From Clostridium sp. HBUAS56010 (GTDB lineage Bacteria; Bacillota; Clostridia; Lachnospirales; Lachnospiraceae): a stretch of DNA of 64,000 nt. The stretch covers positions 744,001 to 808,000 of the forward strand of contig NZ_SULJ01000001.1 of the NCBI RefSeq assembly GCF_007115105.1, read 5' to 3'. How positions within the stretch are numbered: position 1 is the stretch's first letter; the number at the start of each line of letters is the position of its first letter. Below are positions 1-7,713 of the stretch, piece by piece. A model generated the notes under the pieces. That model ran no database searches, was not told the origin of the DNA, and saw only the letters and a program-made list of their open reading frames with translations. Made by a program: the position numbers and the translations under genes.

Positions 1-64
1 CTACATAATGACCGATGTGCAGTTTTCCTGTCGGTCTGTCTCCCGTTAAAATAATCTTTCCCAT
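1..64 (-). CDS. trpS: Tryptophan--tRNA ligase, N-terminal fragment
   Basis: Only the first 21 codons are inside the window; the gene runs off the left edge. They read MGKIILTGDRPTGKLHIGHY, the class I synthetase start with the HIGH signature (here HIGH within LHIGHYV) that is typical of TrpS, which charges tRNA-Trp. A GGAGGT ribosome site lies 6 bases upstream of the ATG. A TTGACA/TACAAT promoter directly upstream gives a leader of only about 25 nt, so there is no room for a T-box. Identity rests on a short but very characteristic N-terminus. Confidence 0.85.
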   Translation of the reverse strand, partial: MGKIILTGDRPTGKLHIGHYV

Positions 65-94
65 GTTTGTACCTCCAGATGTATTATCAATTTT

Positions 95-122
95 ATTGTA
101 CCATTCATTCCGCATTTGTCAA
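95..122 (-). promoter_or_regulatory. Sigma-A promoter of trpS
   Basis: On the minus strand TTGACA (117-122) and TACAAT (95-100) are separated by 16 bp. The -35 box overlaps the metH stop codon at 119-121, so trpS has its own promoter buried in the end of the upstream gene. No terminator is visible between metH and trpS. Confidence 0.7.
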
Positions 123-2563
123 TCAGCACCTTTGGTTTGAAATACACCTTCTGCATAATTCACAGAAGCCATGGCATCACGGCAGTAACGGTCTGCCCCT
201 ATGGTGCCTGCATAATCCTCGGTAAGCACAGCACCTCCCACCATAACTTTGGTATCCGGAGATTCTTTATGGAGCAGTTTGATTGTCTCTTCCATACTGG
301 GAACTGTTGTTGTCATAAGGGCACTTAATCCTACAAGCTTTACCTCTTTTTTAACAGCAGTCTCTACAATCAGCTCCGGCGGCACATCTTTTCCAAGATC
401 AATTACATCATAGCTGTAATTTTCCAAAAGCACCTTAACAATATTTTTCCCGATATCATGAATATCTCCCCGGACTGTAGCAAGTATAATTGCGCCTTTT
501 TTCTCTTCAGCCACACCGCTTTTTGCCATCTGTTCTTTGATGACTTCAAAGGCTGCTTTGGCTGCCTCTGCACTCATCAAAAGCTGAGGAAGGAATACAG
601 TTCCTTTTTCAAACCCTTTTCCTACCTGATCCAATGCCGGAATCATCTCTTCGTTGATAATGGTTAAAGGCTCTTTGTCCTTTAAAAGCTCTGTAACAGC
701 GAGAAAAGCACGGTCCTTTAACCCCTTTTTTATGCTTTCTGATAAAGGGATGTCACTGCCGGAAGAATTGCTGCTGCCTGTACTGCCTGGGCGCAACGTA
801 TCTCCAAGCGTTGCCACCTGACCGCTGTAAATCGAAATATAGCGGCTGCACTGAGGATCTAAATCAGCCAAGGTAAGGAAGCTTAAATAAGAACGCATCA
901 TAGCCTCAGAGTTAGGGTTGATGATAGCTGCACTTAATCCGCTCTGCAATGCCATGGTAAAAAATGCTGCATTTACGATCTCTCTCTGGGGAAGGCCAAA
1001 AGAAATGTTGGACACGCCGAGTATGGTCTTTCCCCCCAGCTCATCCCGCACCCTGCGCAGAGTCTCAAGAGTGGTCAAAGCACCTTTGCTGTCTGAGCTT
1101 ACAGTCATGCACAAAGCATCAATTACAATATCTTTCTGCTCAATTCCATATTCCGCTGCCTTTTGGTAGATTTTTTTTGCCACCTTCACTCTTCCTTCGG
1201 CAGTTTCCGGAATCCCGTCTTCATCAAGAGCCAGGGCAACCACCACGCCCCCATATCGCTTCACCAGGGGAAATACGGCTTCCATATTCTCTTTTTTTCC
1301 ATTGACAGAGTTAATCAGAGGTTTTCCGTTATAAACCCTCATTGCCTGTTCCATGGCTTCAAGATCAGAAGTATCAATCTGGAGGGGAAGGTCAATGATG
1401 CTCTGGAGTTCTTTCACAACCTCTACCATCATAGACGGCTCATCAATTCCGGGAAGGCCCACATTCACGTCAAGAACATGGGCGCCGTTGTCCTGCTGGG
1501 ACACTCCTTCTCTTAAAATGTATTCCAGATTATGATCTCTGAGTGCCTGCTTGAATTTGGACTTTCCTGTGGGATTGATCCGTTCCCCGATAATCACCGG
1601 TTCACGATCCATTACCACGGCCTGGGAATAGGAAGATACCACGGTTCTGTTCTTTTTCCGGGGAAGACGGACAGGAAGATCTTTACACTGTTCCACCGTC
1701 TTTTTTATATGCTCCGGAGTTGTTCCGCAGCAGCCTCCTGCAACAGATGCTCCCATTGCAACAATCTCTCCCATAACACGGGCAAATTCATCTGCATCAA
1801 TATCATAAACCGTCTTTCCGCCTTCACTTCTTGGAAGCCCTGCATTGGGGTTTACAATTACCGGCACAGACACCACTTCCATAATATCGGAAAGAATCCC
1901 TTTCATCTGAATCGGTCCAAGACCACAGTTAATTCCAAGCGCATCCACTCTCAGTCCTTCCAGCAAAGCAACTGTGGAAGCAACATTTCCTCCTGTTAAG
2001 AGTTTTCCCTTCTCATCAAAGATCATGGTCACAAACACAGGCAGGCTGGAATTCTCTTTCGCCGCAAGAATGGCTGCTTTTGCTTCATACCCGTCGCTCA
2101 TGGTTTCAATCAGAACCAGATCTGCCCCGTTTTTTTCTCCGATCTTCACCACCTGGGCATACATGTCATAAGCTTCTTCAAAATCCAGATCACCAAGAGG
2201 TTTTAAAAGCTTTCCTGTAGGACCTAAATCAAGGGCAATATAGCCCTTTTCCTTCCCTTTTGGGTAATTGGCGGTTTCCACGGCTTTCTTTGCATTTAAA
2301 ACAGCAGCCGAAACCACTTCCTCTAAATCAAATTCAGCCCGTTTATGAAACTTTAATCCATTGGCTCCAAAAGTATTGGTTTTAATGATATCCGCCCCAG
2401 CTTCCAGATAGTCCCGGTGAAGCTTTGTAATGATCTCCGGATGTAATAAATTCCAGGTCTCCGGCAGCTCTCCAGGCTTTAACCCATTTGCCTGTAACAA
2501 ACTTCCTGTTCCTCCGTCAAAAAATACAATCCTCTTTTTGATTTCTTCCAATATCCCTGTCAT
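119..2563 (-). CDS. metH: Cobalamin-dependent methionine synthase without reactivation domain
   Basis: Transfers the methyl group of methyltetrahydrofolate to homocysteine via cobalamin, giving methionine. Domains in order: homocysteine-binding barrel with zinc ligands Cys at about 213 and the Cys-Cys pair at about 278-279 (GGCCGTTPEH); pterin-binding barrel from about 330; four-helix cap; B12-binding Rossmann domain with GDIHDIG, whose His near 702 is the lower cobalt ligand. The protein stops there, at about 814 residues against about 1,230 for E. coli MetH. The missing AdoMet-binding reactivation domain is the separate upstream gene at 2585-3235. I place the start at the ATG at 2563 because GGAGG lies 5 bases upstream; another ATG at 2575 is in frame. 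Confidence 0.93.
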   Translation of the reverse strand: MTGILEEIKKRIVFFDGGTGSLLQANGLKPGELPETWNLLHPEIITKLHRDYLEAGADIIKTNTFGANGLKFHKRAEFDLEEVVSAAVLNAKKAVETANYPKGKEKGYIALDLGPTGKLLKPLGDLDFEEAYDMYAQVVKIGEKNGADLVLIETMSDGYEAKAAILAAKENSSLPVFVTMIFDEKGKLLTGGNVASTVALLEGLRVDALGINCGLGPIQMKGILSDIMEVVSVPVIVNPNAGLPRSEGGKTVYDIDADEFARVMGEIVAMGASVAGGCCGTTPEHIKKTVEQCKDLPVRLPRKKNRTVVSSYSQAVVMDREPVIIGERINPTGKSKFKQALRDHNLEYILREGVSQQDNGAHVLDVNVGLPGIDEPSMMVEVVKELQSIIDLPLQIDTSDLEAMEQAMRVYNGKPLINSVNGKKENMEAVFPLVKRYGGVVVALALDEDGIPETAEGRVKVAKKIYQKAAEYGIEQKDIVIDALCMTVSSDSKGALTTLETLRRVRDELGGKTILGVSNISFGLPQREIVNAAFFTMALQSGLSAAIINPNSEAMMRSYLSFLTLADLDPQCSRYISIYSGQVATLGDTLRPGSTGSSNSSGSDIPLSESIKKGLKDRAFLAVTELLKDKEPLTIINEEMIPALDQVGKGFEKGTVFLPQLLMSAEAAKAAFEVIKEQMAKSGVAEEKKGAIILATVRGDIHDIGKNIVKVLLENYSYDVIDLGKDVPPELIVETAVKKEVKLVGLSALMTTTVPSMEETIKLLHKESPDTKVMVGGAVLTEDYAGTIGADRYCRDAMASVNYAEGVFQTKGAD

Positions 2564-2584
2564 ACATTCCTCCATCTGTATCCC

Positions 2585-3235
2585 TTACTTTTCATTTCTT
2601 CGATAAGCGCAGTCCGTCTTGGCGCAGGACTCACATCCTTTGACTTCACAGCGGTACTTTTTGGAGCTGACTCCCATCACAGCCGTCACAGATTTTGACG
2701 GAGCCATCAAAAGGCTGTCGGTAAGGGTAATTCCTATGCGTTTTGCTGTCTCCAGCACCGCAGTAATCTCTCTCTGGCATTCCAGAGCGAAATCTCCGTA
2801 TCCCGGACTGAATCTGGGTCTTAAATAAAGACCTTTTGCTTCGTATTCCTCTTTTAATCTCTTATTTTCCTCATCACAAACTTCCTCAATCATGGCGGCT
2901 GCCGCTGCCTGCATGGTAACCGCCTTGCTCATCTGAAGCTTTGTATATTTATGCAAAAGTACATCCACACCAGTCCCAAGCGTGGCTGCAAATAAGATGA
3001 CCTGATTGCAGTCCGCCATATTCTTACTTAAATTGCGGCTTCTGGTCCGGAAAACCGTAAAATCAATTTCATAATCCGGAAGCAGTTCCAGGGGATAGAC
3101 CCTGCTGATGCACTTTGGTGAGGCAGCACCTTCCAGTTCCCGGATGCATTCCTCAACCAGATCATTGACCGCATCATCGCCTTTATGCACTCCATATCCC
3201 AAATAACGCAAAACCTCTTTCCGGCTGATCTCCAT
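2585..3235 (-). CDS. Methionine synthase reactivation-domain protein
   Basis: A 216-residue stand-alone version of the MetH AdoMet-binding activation domain, which with AdoMet and an electron donor re-methylates oxidised cob(II)alamin. Visible hallmarks are the RPRFSPGYGDFAL segment in the middle, matching the R-x-x-x-G-Y AdoMet-binding motif, and a C-terminal LTDSLLMAPSKSVTAVMG stretch; the tail has a run of Cys (CEVKGCESCAKTDC) that may bind metal. It ends about 20 nt before metH, which lacks this domain, so the two probably form a split MetH. An AGGGAG ribosome site precedes the ATG. Split forms of this kind occur in Clostridia and Thermotoga; the metal-binding guess is mine. Confidence 0.85.
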   Translation of the reverse strand: MEISRKEVLRYLGYGVHKGDDAVNDLVEECIRELEGAASPKCISRVYPLELLPDYEIDFTVFRTRSRNLSKNMADCNQVILFAATLGTGVDVLLHKYTKLQMSKAVTMQAAAAAMIEEVCDEENKRLKEEYEAKGLYLRPRFSPGYGDFALECQREITAVLETAKRIGITLTDSLLMAPSKSVTAVMGVSSKKYRCEVKGCESCAKTDCAYRRNEK

Positions 3236-3261
3236 GACCTTTTCTCCCTCTTAATCCTTCT

Positions 3262-3295
3262 AAAAAGGGTTCGGCCCTGCAAAGGCGCCGAACCC
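3262..3295 (-). terminator. Hairpin and T-run between metF and the MetH reactivation gene
   Basis: Perfect 9-bp stem GGGTTCGGC/GCCGAACCC (3267-3275 with 3287-3295), 11-nt loop, followed on the minus strand by five T. It has the form of an intrinsic terminator but sits inside the metF-to-metH unit, about 15 nt after the metF stop. Either the unit is split here or readthrough is regulated. Confidence 0.7.
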
Positions 3296-3309
3296 GGAAT
3301 AAAACCATA

Positions 3310-4167
3310 TTACAAAATCTCTGACAGATTTTCCTTAATCTTTAATGCCACTTCCGGATTATTCATGGAATACACATGGATTGCATCAACTCCATTGGCA
3401 ATCAAATCAATGATCTGCTCTGTGGCATAGGCAATTCCTGCCTGCTTCATGGCAGCCGGATTGTCTCCGAACCGATCTACAATCGCCTTAAATCTGGAGG
3501 GCAGATAAGTTCCTGAAAGCTGGCAGCTCCGCACAATCTGCCTTACGTTGGTCACCGGCATGATTCCAGCAACCACAGGTACTGTAATTCCCTTTTCTCT
3601 GATGCGGTATAAATAATTATACAATATATTATTATCGAAAAACATCTGTGTGGTGACAAAATCACAGCCTGCTTCCACTTTTTGCTTCAAATAATCCATA
3701 TCAATGGTTTTACTGGCTGATTCCACATGACCTTCCGGATAACAGGCAGCTCCCACACAAAAATCCCCGGCTTCCTTTATCTCACGGATCAGTTCAGACG
3801 CATATGTGTATTCCTTTGAAACAGTTCCATCCTTTGGAATGTCCCCTCTGAGTGCAAGAACATTCTCAATTCCCGCTACTTTCAAGTCATGAAGAACCTC
3901 CTGCACCTTCTCCTTGGTAGAAGATACACAGGTTAAATGAGCCAGAGGAGTCACATGATACTTATTCTGCAGAGTGGAAGCAATATCAACCGTATAATTG
4001 CTGGTTCCGCCGCCTGCTCCGTATGTGACACTCATGAAAGCCGGATTCAGCTTCGCAATCTCCGCCGCCGCCCGTTCTACTGATTCATATTTATCCTCTG
4101 TTTTTGGAGGAAATACTTCAAAAGACAATGTGGGCTTTCCCTGGCTTAATATGTCTTTAATCTTCAT
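3310..4167 (-). CDS. metF: 5,10-methylenetetrahydrofolate reductase
   Basis: Flavoprotein of 285 residues that reduces methylene-THF to methyl-THF, the methyl donor for the MetH encoded downstream. The N-terminal LSFEVFPPKTE motif carries the expected acidic catalytic residue (Glu near 18), followed by MSVTYGAGG near 45-53 and ALRGD near 107-111, all typical of the MetF TIM barrel. Length matches bacterial MetF (about 280-300). A ribosome site AGGAGA lies upstream of the ATG, and a good promoter sits at 4208-4236, giving a leader of only about 35 nt, too short for an S-box riboswitch. Clostridial MetF can also serve the Wood-Ljungdahl pathway, but the context here is methionine synthesis. Confidence 0.95.
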   Translation of the reverse strand: MKIKDILSQGKPTLSFEVFPPKTEDKYESVERAAAEIAKLNPAFMSVTYGAGGGTSNYTVDIASTLQNKYHVTPLAHLTCVSSTKEKVQEVLHDLKVAGIENVLALRGDIPKDGTVSKEYTYASELIREIKEAGDFCVGAACYPEGHVESASKTIDMDYLKQKVEAGCDFVTTQMFFDNNILYNYLYRIREKGITVPVVAGIMPVTNVRQIVRSCQLSGTYLPSRFKAIVDRFGDNPAAMKQAGIAYATEQIIDLIANGVDAIHVYSMNNPEVALKIKENLSEIL

Positions 4168-4207
4168 GCTGTCAGTCTCCTATCTTACGTTTCTTTTATC
4201 TTTTAAC

Positions 4208-4236
4208 ACTTTACCATAAAAAATTATTTCCTGCAA
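4208..4236 (-). promoter_or_regulatory. Sigma-A promoter of metF
   Basis: TTGCAG (4231-4236) and TAAAGT (4208-4213) on the minus strand, 17 bp apart. Located in the 72-bp gap between hflC and metF. Confidence 0.6.
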
Positions 4237-4239
4237 CTA

Positions 4240-5112
4240 TTACTGCCCTGTAAATATCTGTGCCAGAGGAGAATTCTTAGGTAGAATTAAAGTGTTGTTT
4301 TTGCTGGTCAGAGAGTTCTTTGCCGCCTCAAGAGAACGGACAAAAGAGTAGAACTCTGCTCTCTGGGGATCATTGTAAGCCTCCGCCAGAATTCTCATAT
4401 ACTCTGCTTCCCCCTCTGCCGTAATGGAAGCCGCCTGTGCCTGGGCATCAGAAATGCTGATGGCGATCTCCCTGTCTGTTGTATTTTGTATAATCTTTGC
4501 TTCCGCCTGACCTTCTGCGGTATAGGTGGCAGCGATCTTAGCTCTCTCTGATATCATCCGTTCGTAAACAGCCGCTTTATTATCCACAGGAAGATCCAGT
4601 CGTTTGGTCTCTACTGCCAGAAGAGTAATTCCATACTGGCTCATATTATCTCCCACATTTTTCATAATTGCCTGGGAAAGTTCTTCATCCCTGCTGCTTA
4701 TCACATCATTCTGGCTCATACTGCTTATGACATTCTTTACCGAGTTATAAACAACGGTATCAATTCTTGCTTCTGCATTGACGATGGAAGAATTTAAAGA
4801 CTGGGCAAATTTGAGGGGATCATTGATCCGCCATAATACATAGCTGTCACTTAACATGGTCTTTTTATCCATGGTAATAACGTCAGACGCTGCCAGATCA
4901 TAGATAAGAATCTGTTTTGGCAGGGTATCTGCTGTCTGGATAAACGGAATCTTAACGGATAACCCTGCTGTTCCAATGACCCGCTCCACACGCCCGAACT
5001 GACGGATCAGCTTATATTCGTTTTCGTTGGTAATGACCAGGGAACCAAATAAAAGAATGATGACTGCAAGTACAGCAATGGCTAAACCAGCTCTTTTTAA
5101 TATTTTTCTCAT
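4240..5112 (-). CDS. hflC: SPFH membrane protein, HflC family
   Basis: A 290-residue protein with one N-terminal membrane helix (about 8-28), an SPFH/band-7 domain (about 25-210) and an alanine/glutamate-rich coiled-coil segment (AEGQAEAKIIQ, AEGEAEYMRILAEA). HflC pairs with HflK to form a cage that modulates the membrane protease FtsH; this is known from E. coli and inferred here. Its ATG overlaps the hflK stop by 4 bp (ATGA), so the pair is translationally coupled and cotranscribed. The end LPKNSPLAQIF resembles HflC C-termini. Confidence 0.88.
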   Translation of the reverse strand: MRKILKRAGLAIAVLAVIILLFGSLVITNENEYKLIRQFGRVERVIGTAGLSVKIPFIQTADTLPKQILIYDLAASDVITMDKKTMLSDSYVLWRINDPLKFAQSLNSSIVNAEARIDTVVYNSVKNVISSMSQNDVISSRDEELSQAIMKNVGDNMSQYGITLLAVETKRLDLPVDNKAAVYERMISERAKIAATYTAEGQAEAKIIQNTTDREIAISISDAQAQAASITAEGEAEYMRILAEAYNDPQRAEFYSFVRSLEAAKNSLTSKNNTLILPKNSPLAQIFTGQ

Positions 5113-6101
5113 TCCGCTTTCTCCTTTTCTCCTCCGGCATCTTTTGCTGCACCATCTCCAGTAAAGCTGTCAAGGGGAAGAATTGTGCTGGTCTTATCTG
5201 TACCGTCAATAATAACTTTCATATCAGGCAGAACCTTTTCCATGGTCTCATAAAACATTCGTTTCCTTGTCACTTCCGGATTTTTCTGAAATTCAATATA
5301 CATGGCATTAAACTTGGCAACTTCTGAATTCGCTTTATTGACTCTCTTTGCTTTTTCAGATTCTGCTTCCTGTAAAATTTTATCCGTCTGAGCCGTAGCT
5401 TCCGGAAGTTTTTCATTCCTGTACTTATTGGCATTGTTTATAGCAGTCTCTTTTCCCTGCTTCGCTGTCTCTACCGCTTTAAAAGCTTCCATAACCTCCT
5501 GTGTGGGAGGTTCGGAATCCTGAATGGTCACATTCACCACAGTCAGGCCGATATCATGACCTTCCAGCTTTTCCATGATCATCTGTTTTATCTTTGTCTG
5601 AATCTCATTTTTTCCCATAGTCAGGACAGAATCCACATCATAGCTTCCAATTACAGTTCTGATACAGCTTTTTGTGATGCTTTGCAAAACCTTTAAAGGG
5701 TCTTCCGAAGCATAGACGGACTTAACCGGATCTGCCACTTTATATTCTACAAAAAAATCCACATTTACAAAATTATAATCCTTGGTGATCATCAGAGAAT
5801 CTTCTTCCTTACTTTCATTATCACCAGGATCATATCCAATGGCAAATCCCTGAATGGTGGTATTCACTTTTTTCACATTCTGGATAAACGGCACTTTAAA
5901 ATGCAGTCCCGACTGGGTCACAGACCTTGCCTTTCCCATGGTGGTTACCACTGCCTGCTCCTGTTCCTGAACGTTGTATAATGAGCTGAAACCAATAACA
6001 GGTACTGCAATCACCAGCACCAGGCCAATTCCTGATCTTTTCATAATACGTTTTACTTTTTGCCACACTTCATTTTTGCGGGGATCAATTGTTTCCATCA
6101 T
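5109..6101 (-). CDS. hflK: SPFH membrane protein, HflK family
   Basis: A 330-residue partner of HflC: a short cytoplasmic tail, a membrane helix at about 24-42, an SPFH domain with the LHFKVPFIQNVKKVN region near 75-95, and a long helical stretch (about 215-275). The glycine-rich N-terminal extension seen in proteobacterial HflK is missing, as usual in Firmicutes. AAAGGAGAGAT precedes two adjacent ATG codons (6101 and 6098). It is the first gene of the unit and lies about 90 nt behind a riboswitch-like aptamer and terminator, with a consensus promoter at 6326-6354. Confidence 0.88.
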   Translation of the reverse strand: MMETIDPRKNEVWQKVKRIMKRSGIGLVLVIAVPVIGFSSLYNVQEQEQAVVTTMGKARSVTQSGLHFKVPFIQNVKKVNTTIQGFAIGYDPGDNESKEEDSLMITKDYNFVNVDFFVEYKVADPVKSVYASEDPLKVLQSITKSCIRTVIGSYDVDSVLTMGKNEIQTKIKQMIMEKLEGHDIGLTVVNVTIQDSEPPTQEVMEAFKAVETAKQGKETAINNANKYRNEKLPEATAQTDKILQEAESEKAKRVNKANSEVAKFNAMYIEFQKNPEVTRKRMFYETMEKVLPDMKVIIDGTDKTSTILPLDSFTGDGAAKDAGGEKEKAE

Positions 6102-6189
6102 ATCTCTCCTTTCAATTCCTGCCTCTCGTAATGAAAATCAGAACATGCTTCCTTCACAGAGTACTGCAAACGACCCTGTATAATAAAAT

Positions 6190-6229
6190 AGACTTCTATT
6201 GACACCGCTTACGGCATCAATAAAAGTCT
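6190..6229 (-). terminator. Expression-platform terminator of the hflK leader
   Basis: A 13-bp stem with one mismatch pairs 6190-6202 with 6217-6229 and is followed on the minus strand by a T-rich tail (TATTTTATTA). Its 5' arm contains the 3' strand of the aptamer P1 helix, so P1 and this terminator cannot form together. This is the layout expected of an on-switch in which ligand binding prevents termination. Confidence 0.65.
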
Positions 6230-6314
6230 TGCAATTTCATAAGGATGCGGGTCAATTACTTTACCGTTCTGACGCAATCTCTTCCAGCAATCTGCTGGCT
6301 GCTACTCCCTTTTA
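6221..6314 (-). ncRNA. Candidate yybP-ykoY (Mn2+) riboswitch aptamer
   Basis: Read on the minus strand, the leader begins TAAAA-GGGAGTAGC and ends GCAAGAC-TTTTA. GGGAGUAGC and GCAAGAC are the conserved junction strands that I remember for the yybP-ykoY family, and the flanking TAAAA/TTTTA close helix P1. Inside, CCAGC/GCTGG forms the expected short P2 hairpin and a TGCG...CGCA stem can form the second arm. The aptamer starts within about 10 nt of the predicted start site of a perfect sigma-A promoter and is followed by an overlapping terminator. The second arm is less well conserved, which is the main uncertainty. Confidence 0.72.
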
Positions 6315-6325
6315 CGATTGGAATG

Positions 6326-6354
6326 ATTATATCAGATGCCCCGTTTGGTGTCAA
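6326..6354 (-). promoter_or_regulatory. Consensus sigma-A promoter of hflKC leader
   Basis: TTGACA (6349-6354) and TATAAT (6326-6331) on the minus strand, exactly 17 bp apart: a full consensus match, the strongest promoter in the window. It drives a leader of about 220 nt ahead of hflK. Confidence 0.85.
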
Positions 6355-6407
6355 TCAAAACCCTGTATTTTTATGCCAAAAACCTTATTTTTCCTGTATT
6401 CTTTTAA

Positions 6408-7313
6408 TCAGGGAGCATAGTAACCAGCAATTAACCGAACCTCATCCTCATCCTGAAATGCGGAAATATGAAACATTCCTTCTGATAAATCTACATACTG
6501 ATCCGTGGCAAGCCCAGCTTTCACCTGTTCCATTAAAGACAGAACACTGGTATTAGAAAGCGGTACCCCTGCTTCGGTTTCCGTCACCTTCATAAAATGC
6601 TCCAAATAAGCAAAGGATGCTTCCCTGTCTCTTAAAGCTGACAGATAACTGTGCATCTCTGCTGTGGCTGTATCATAATTAATCTCCACATACTGATACT
6701 GCTCGTTCTCATCATCTGAGCTTAGCTGGCCATTTTTGTCCTCTTTCAGATAATAGCTGGTAACGGTCTCAAAGTAGGAAGCAGGACCATATTCTCCATT
6801 CAGTTCATAATTATCAGAATACATGGTATCCGAGCTTCGCTGATAACTATAAAGATTCTCAGTCACAAATAAATCCATTGCCTCAGCAACAATCTTTCCG
6901 TCAACAGGAAAATGGATATAGCCATTACAGGGAATTCCCGCTTCTATGACATCACTTTCTTCATACTCTTTAAAATCAGAATCATCAAAAGGTACTGCTT
7001 CCTGAACAGAATCATAGTGATTCAAAAGACGGTCTGCCTTTTTTATCACCCCTGGTGCTGCACCAAGAACAATAAAAAACAGGGTTGCAATGCTTGCCAG
7101 TGGAATTCGGAACTTTCCACCATCTTTCCTCACTTCTTTTGCAGGTTGGGAGGAAGGGGACAGTTCCACACGTTTTAAATCTGCAGGAGGTTTCTCATTC
7201 AGATAATAATTCGTATCCCACATCAGGGGATGTCTCACGATCTTTTTGCAGTGGGAACAGTAATTGCCAGCACCAACCGGCAGGTCACAGATGGGGCATA
7301 TCTTTTTCTCCAT
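6408..7313 (-). CDS. Zinc-ribbon single-pass membrane protein, unknown function
   Basis: I do not recognise a family for the bulk of this 301-residue protein. The N-terminus has a zinc-ribbon Cys set (C6, C9, C19, C22), then a polar stretch and one membrane helix at about 70-90, then about 200 residues rich in acidic and aromatic residues, presumably outside the cell. Such zinc-ribbon plus membrane-helix proteins are common in Firmicutes. It follows the small gene at 7325-7651 by 11 nt with an AGGAGG ribosome site, so the two are probably cotranscribed, downstream of ftsZ. Confidence 0.7.
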   Translation of the reverse strand: MEKKICPICDLPVGAGNYCSHCKKIVRHPLMWDTNYYLNEKPPADLKRVELSPSSQPAKEVRKDGGKFRIPLASIATLFFIVLGAAPGVIKKADRLLNHYDSVQEAVPFDDSDFKEYEESDVIEAGIPCNGYIHFPVDGKIVAEAMDLFVTENLYSYQRSSDTMYSDNYELNGEYGPASYFETVTSYYLKEDKNGQLSSDDENEQYQYVEINYDTATAEMHSYLSALRDREASFAYLEHFMKVTETEAGVPLSNTSVLSLMEQVKAGLATDQYVDLSEGMFHISAFQDEDEVRLIAGYYAP

Positions 7314-7324
7314 AATGTTCCCTC

Positions 7325-7651
7325 CTATCCCAGCACCAGATGTGCTACAGCAATTTCATCATCTTCCCGAAATCCCTGTGCGCAAACCTGTATGTTGTAT
7401 ACATAATCCTGTTGAAGACCAGTAAGCCCTGCAATCTCCTCAATGCTTTTCCCCTCCTGAGCGAGCAAAAGGACCTGGTGAACATCCTTTATGGTTTGCT
7501 TTAATCTCTCATCAGAAGGTTCAAAAGAGTGATCCTGTGATTCTTTTTCCTCTGATTCTGATATAAAATCTTCAAGGGACAGCTCTCTTTCATTCCCCTT
7601 GTTATTATAATAATCTTCGGAAATCTCCCAGTCGTTTAACTTTTCAGACAC
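7325..7651 (-). CDS. Small acidic protein with HTH-like C-terminus
   Basis: Unrecognised 108-residue protein with a GTG start, supported by AAGGAG 6 bases upstream. The first 45 residues are very acidic and look disordered; the rest (about 46-95) is predicted helical, with IEEIAGLTGLQQDYVYNI resembling a helix-turn-helix. It sits just behind the ftsZ terminator and just ahead of the zinc-ribbon gene, which it probably accompanies. No function is assigned. Confidence 0.65.
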   Translation of the reverse strand: MSEKLNDWEISEDYYNNKGNERELSLEDFISESEEKESQDHSFEPSDERLKQTIKDVHQVLLLAQEGKSIEEIAGLTGLQQDYVYNIQVCAQGFREDDEIAVAHLVLG

Positions 7652-7665
7652 ACTGTTCTCCTTTC

Positions 7666-7695
7666 TAAAAGAGGCAGGTTCGTAGGAACCTGCCT
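7666..7695 (-). terminator. Terminator after ftsZ
   Basis: Perfect 10-bp stem AGGCAGGTTC/GAACCTGCCT (7672-7681 with 7686-7695) and a 4-nt loop, followed on the minus strand by CTTTTAG. It lies 19 nt after the ftsZ stop and closes the dcw cluster, although the short T-run may allow some readthrough into 7651. Confidence 0.75.
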
Positions 7696-7713
7696 GGTAT
7701 GTAATCCGTATAT

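Noticed and set aside
65-94. T-box leader before trpS
   Set aside because: The predicted transcript starts about 25 nt from the start codon and contains no TGGNACC element.
918-1516. Overlapping plus-strand reading frames inside metH and others inside gltB, ftsZ and nrdD
   Set aside because: They lie opposite strongly conserved genes, lack ribosome sites and resemble no protein family.
4168-4239. S-box or other methionine riboswitch before metF
   Set aside because: The promoter leaves a leader of about 35 nt, too short for any SAM or B12 aptamer.
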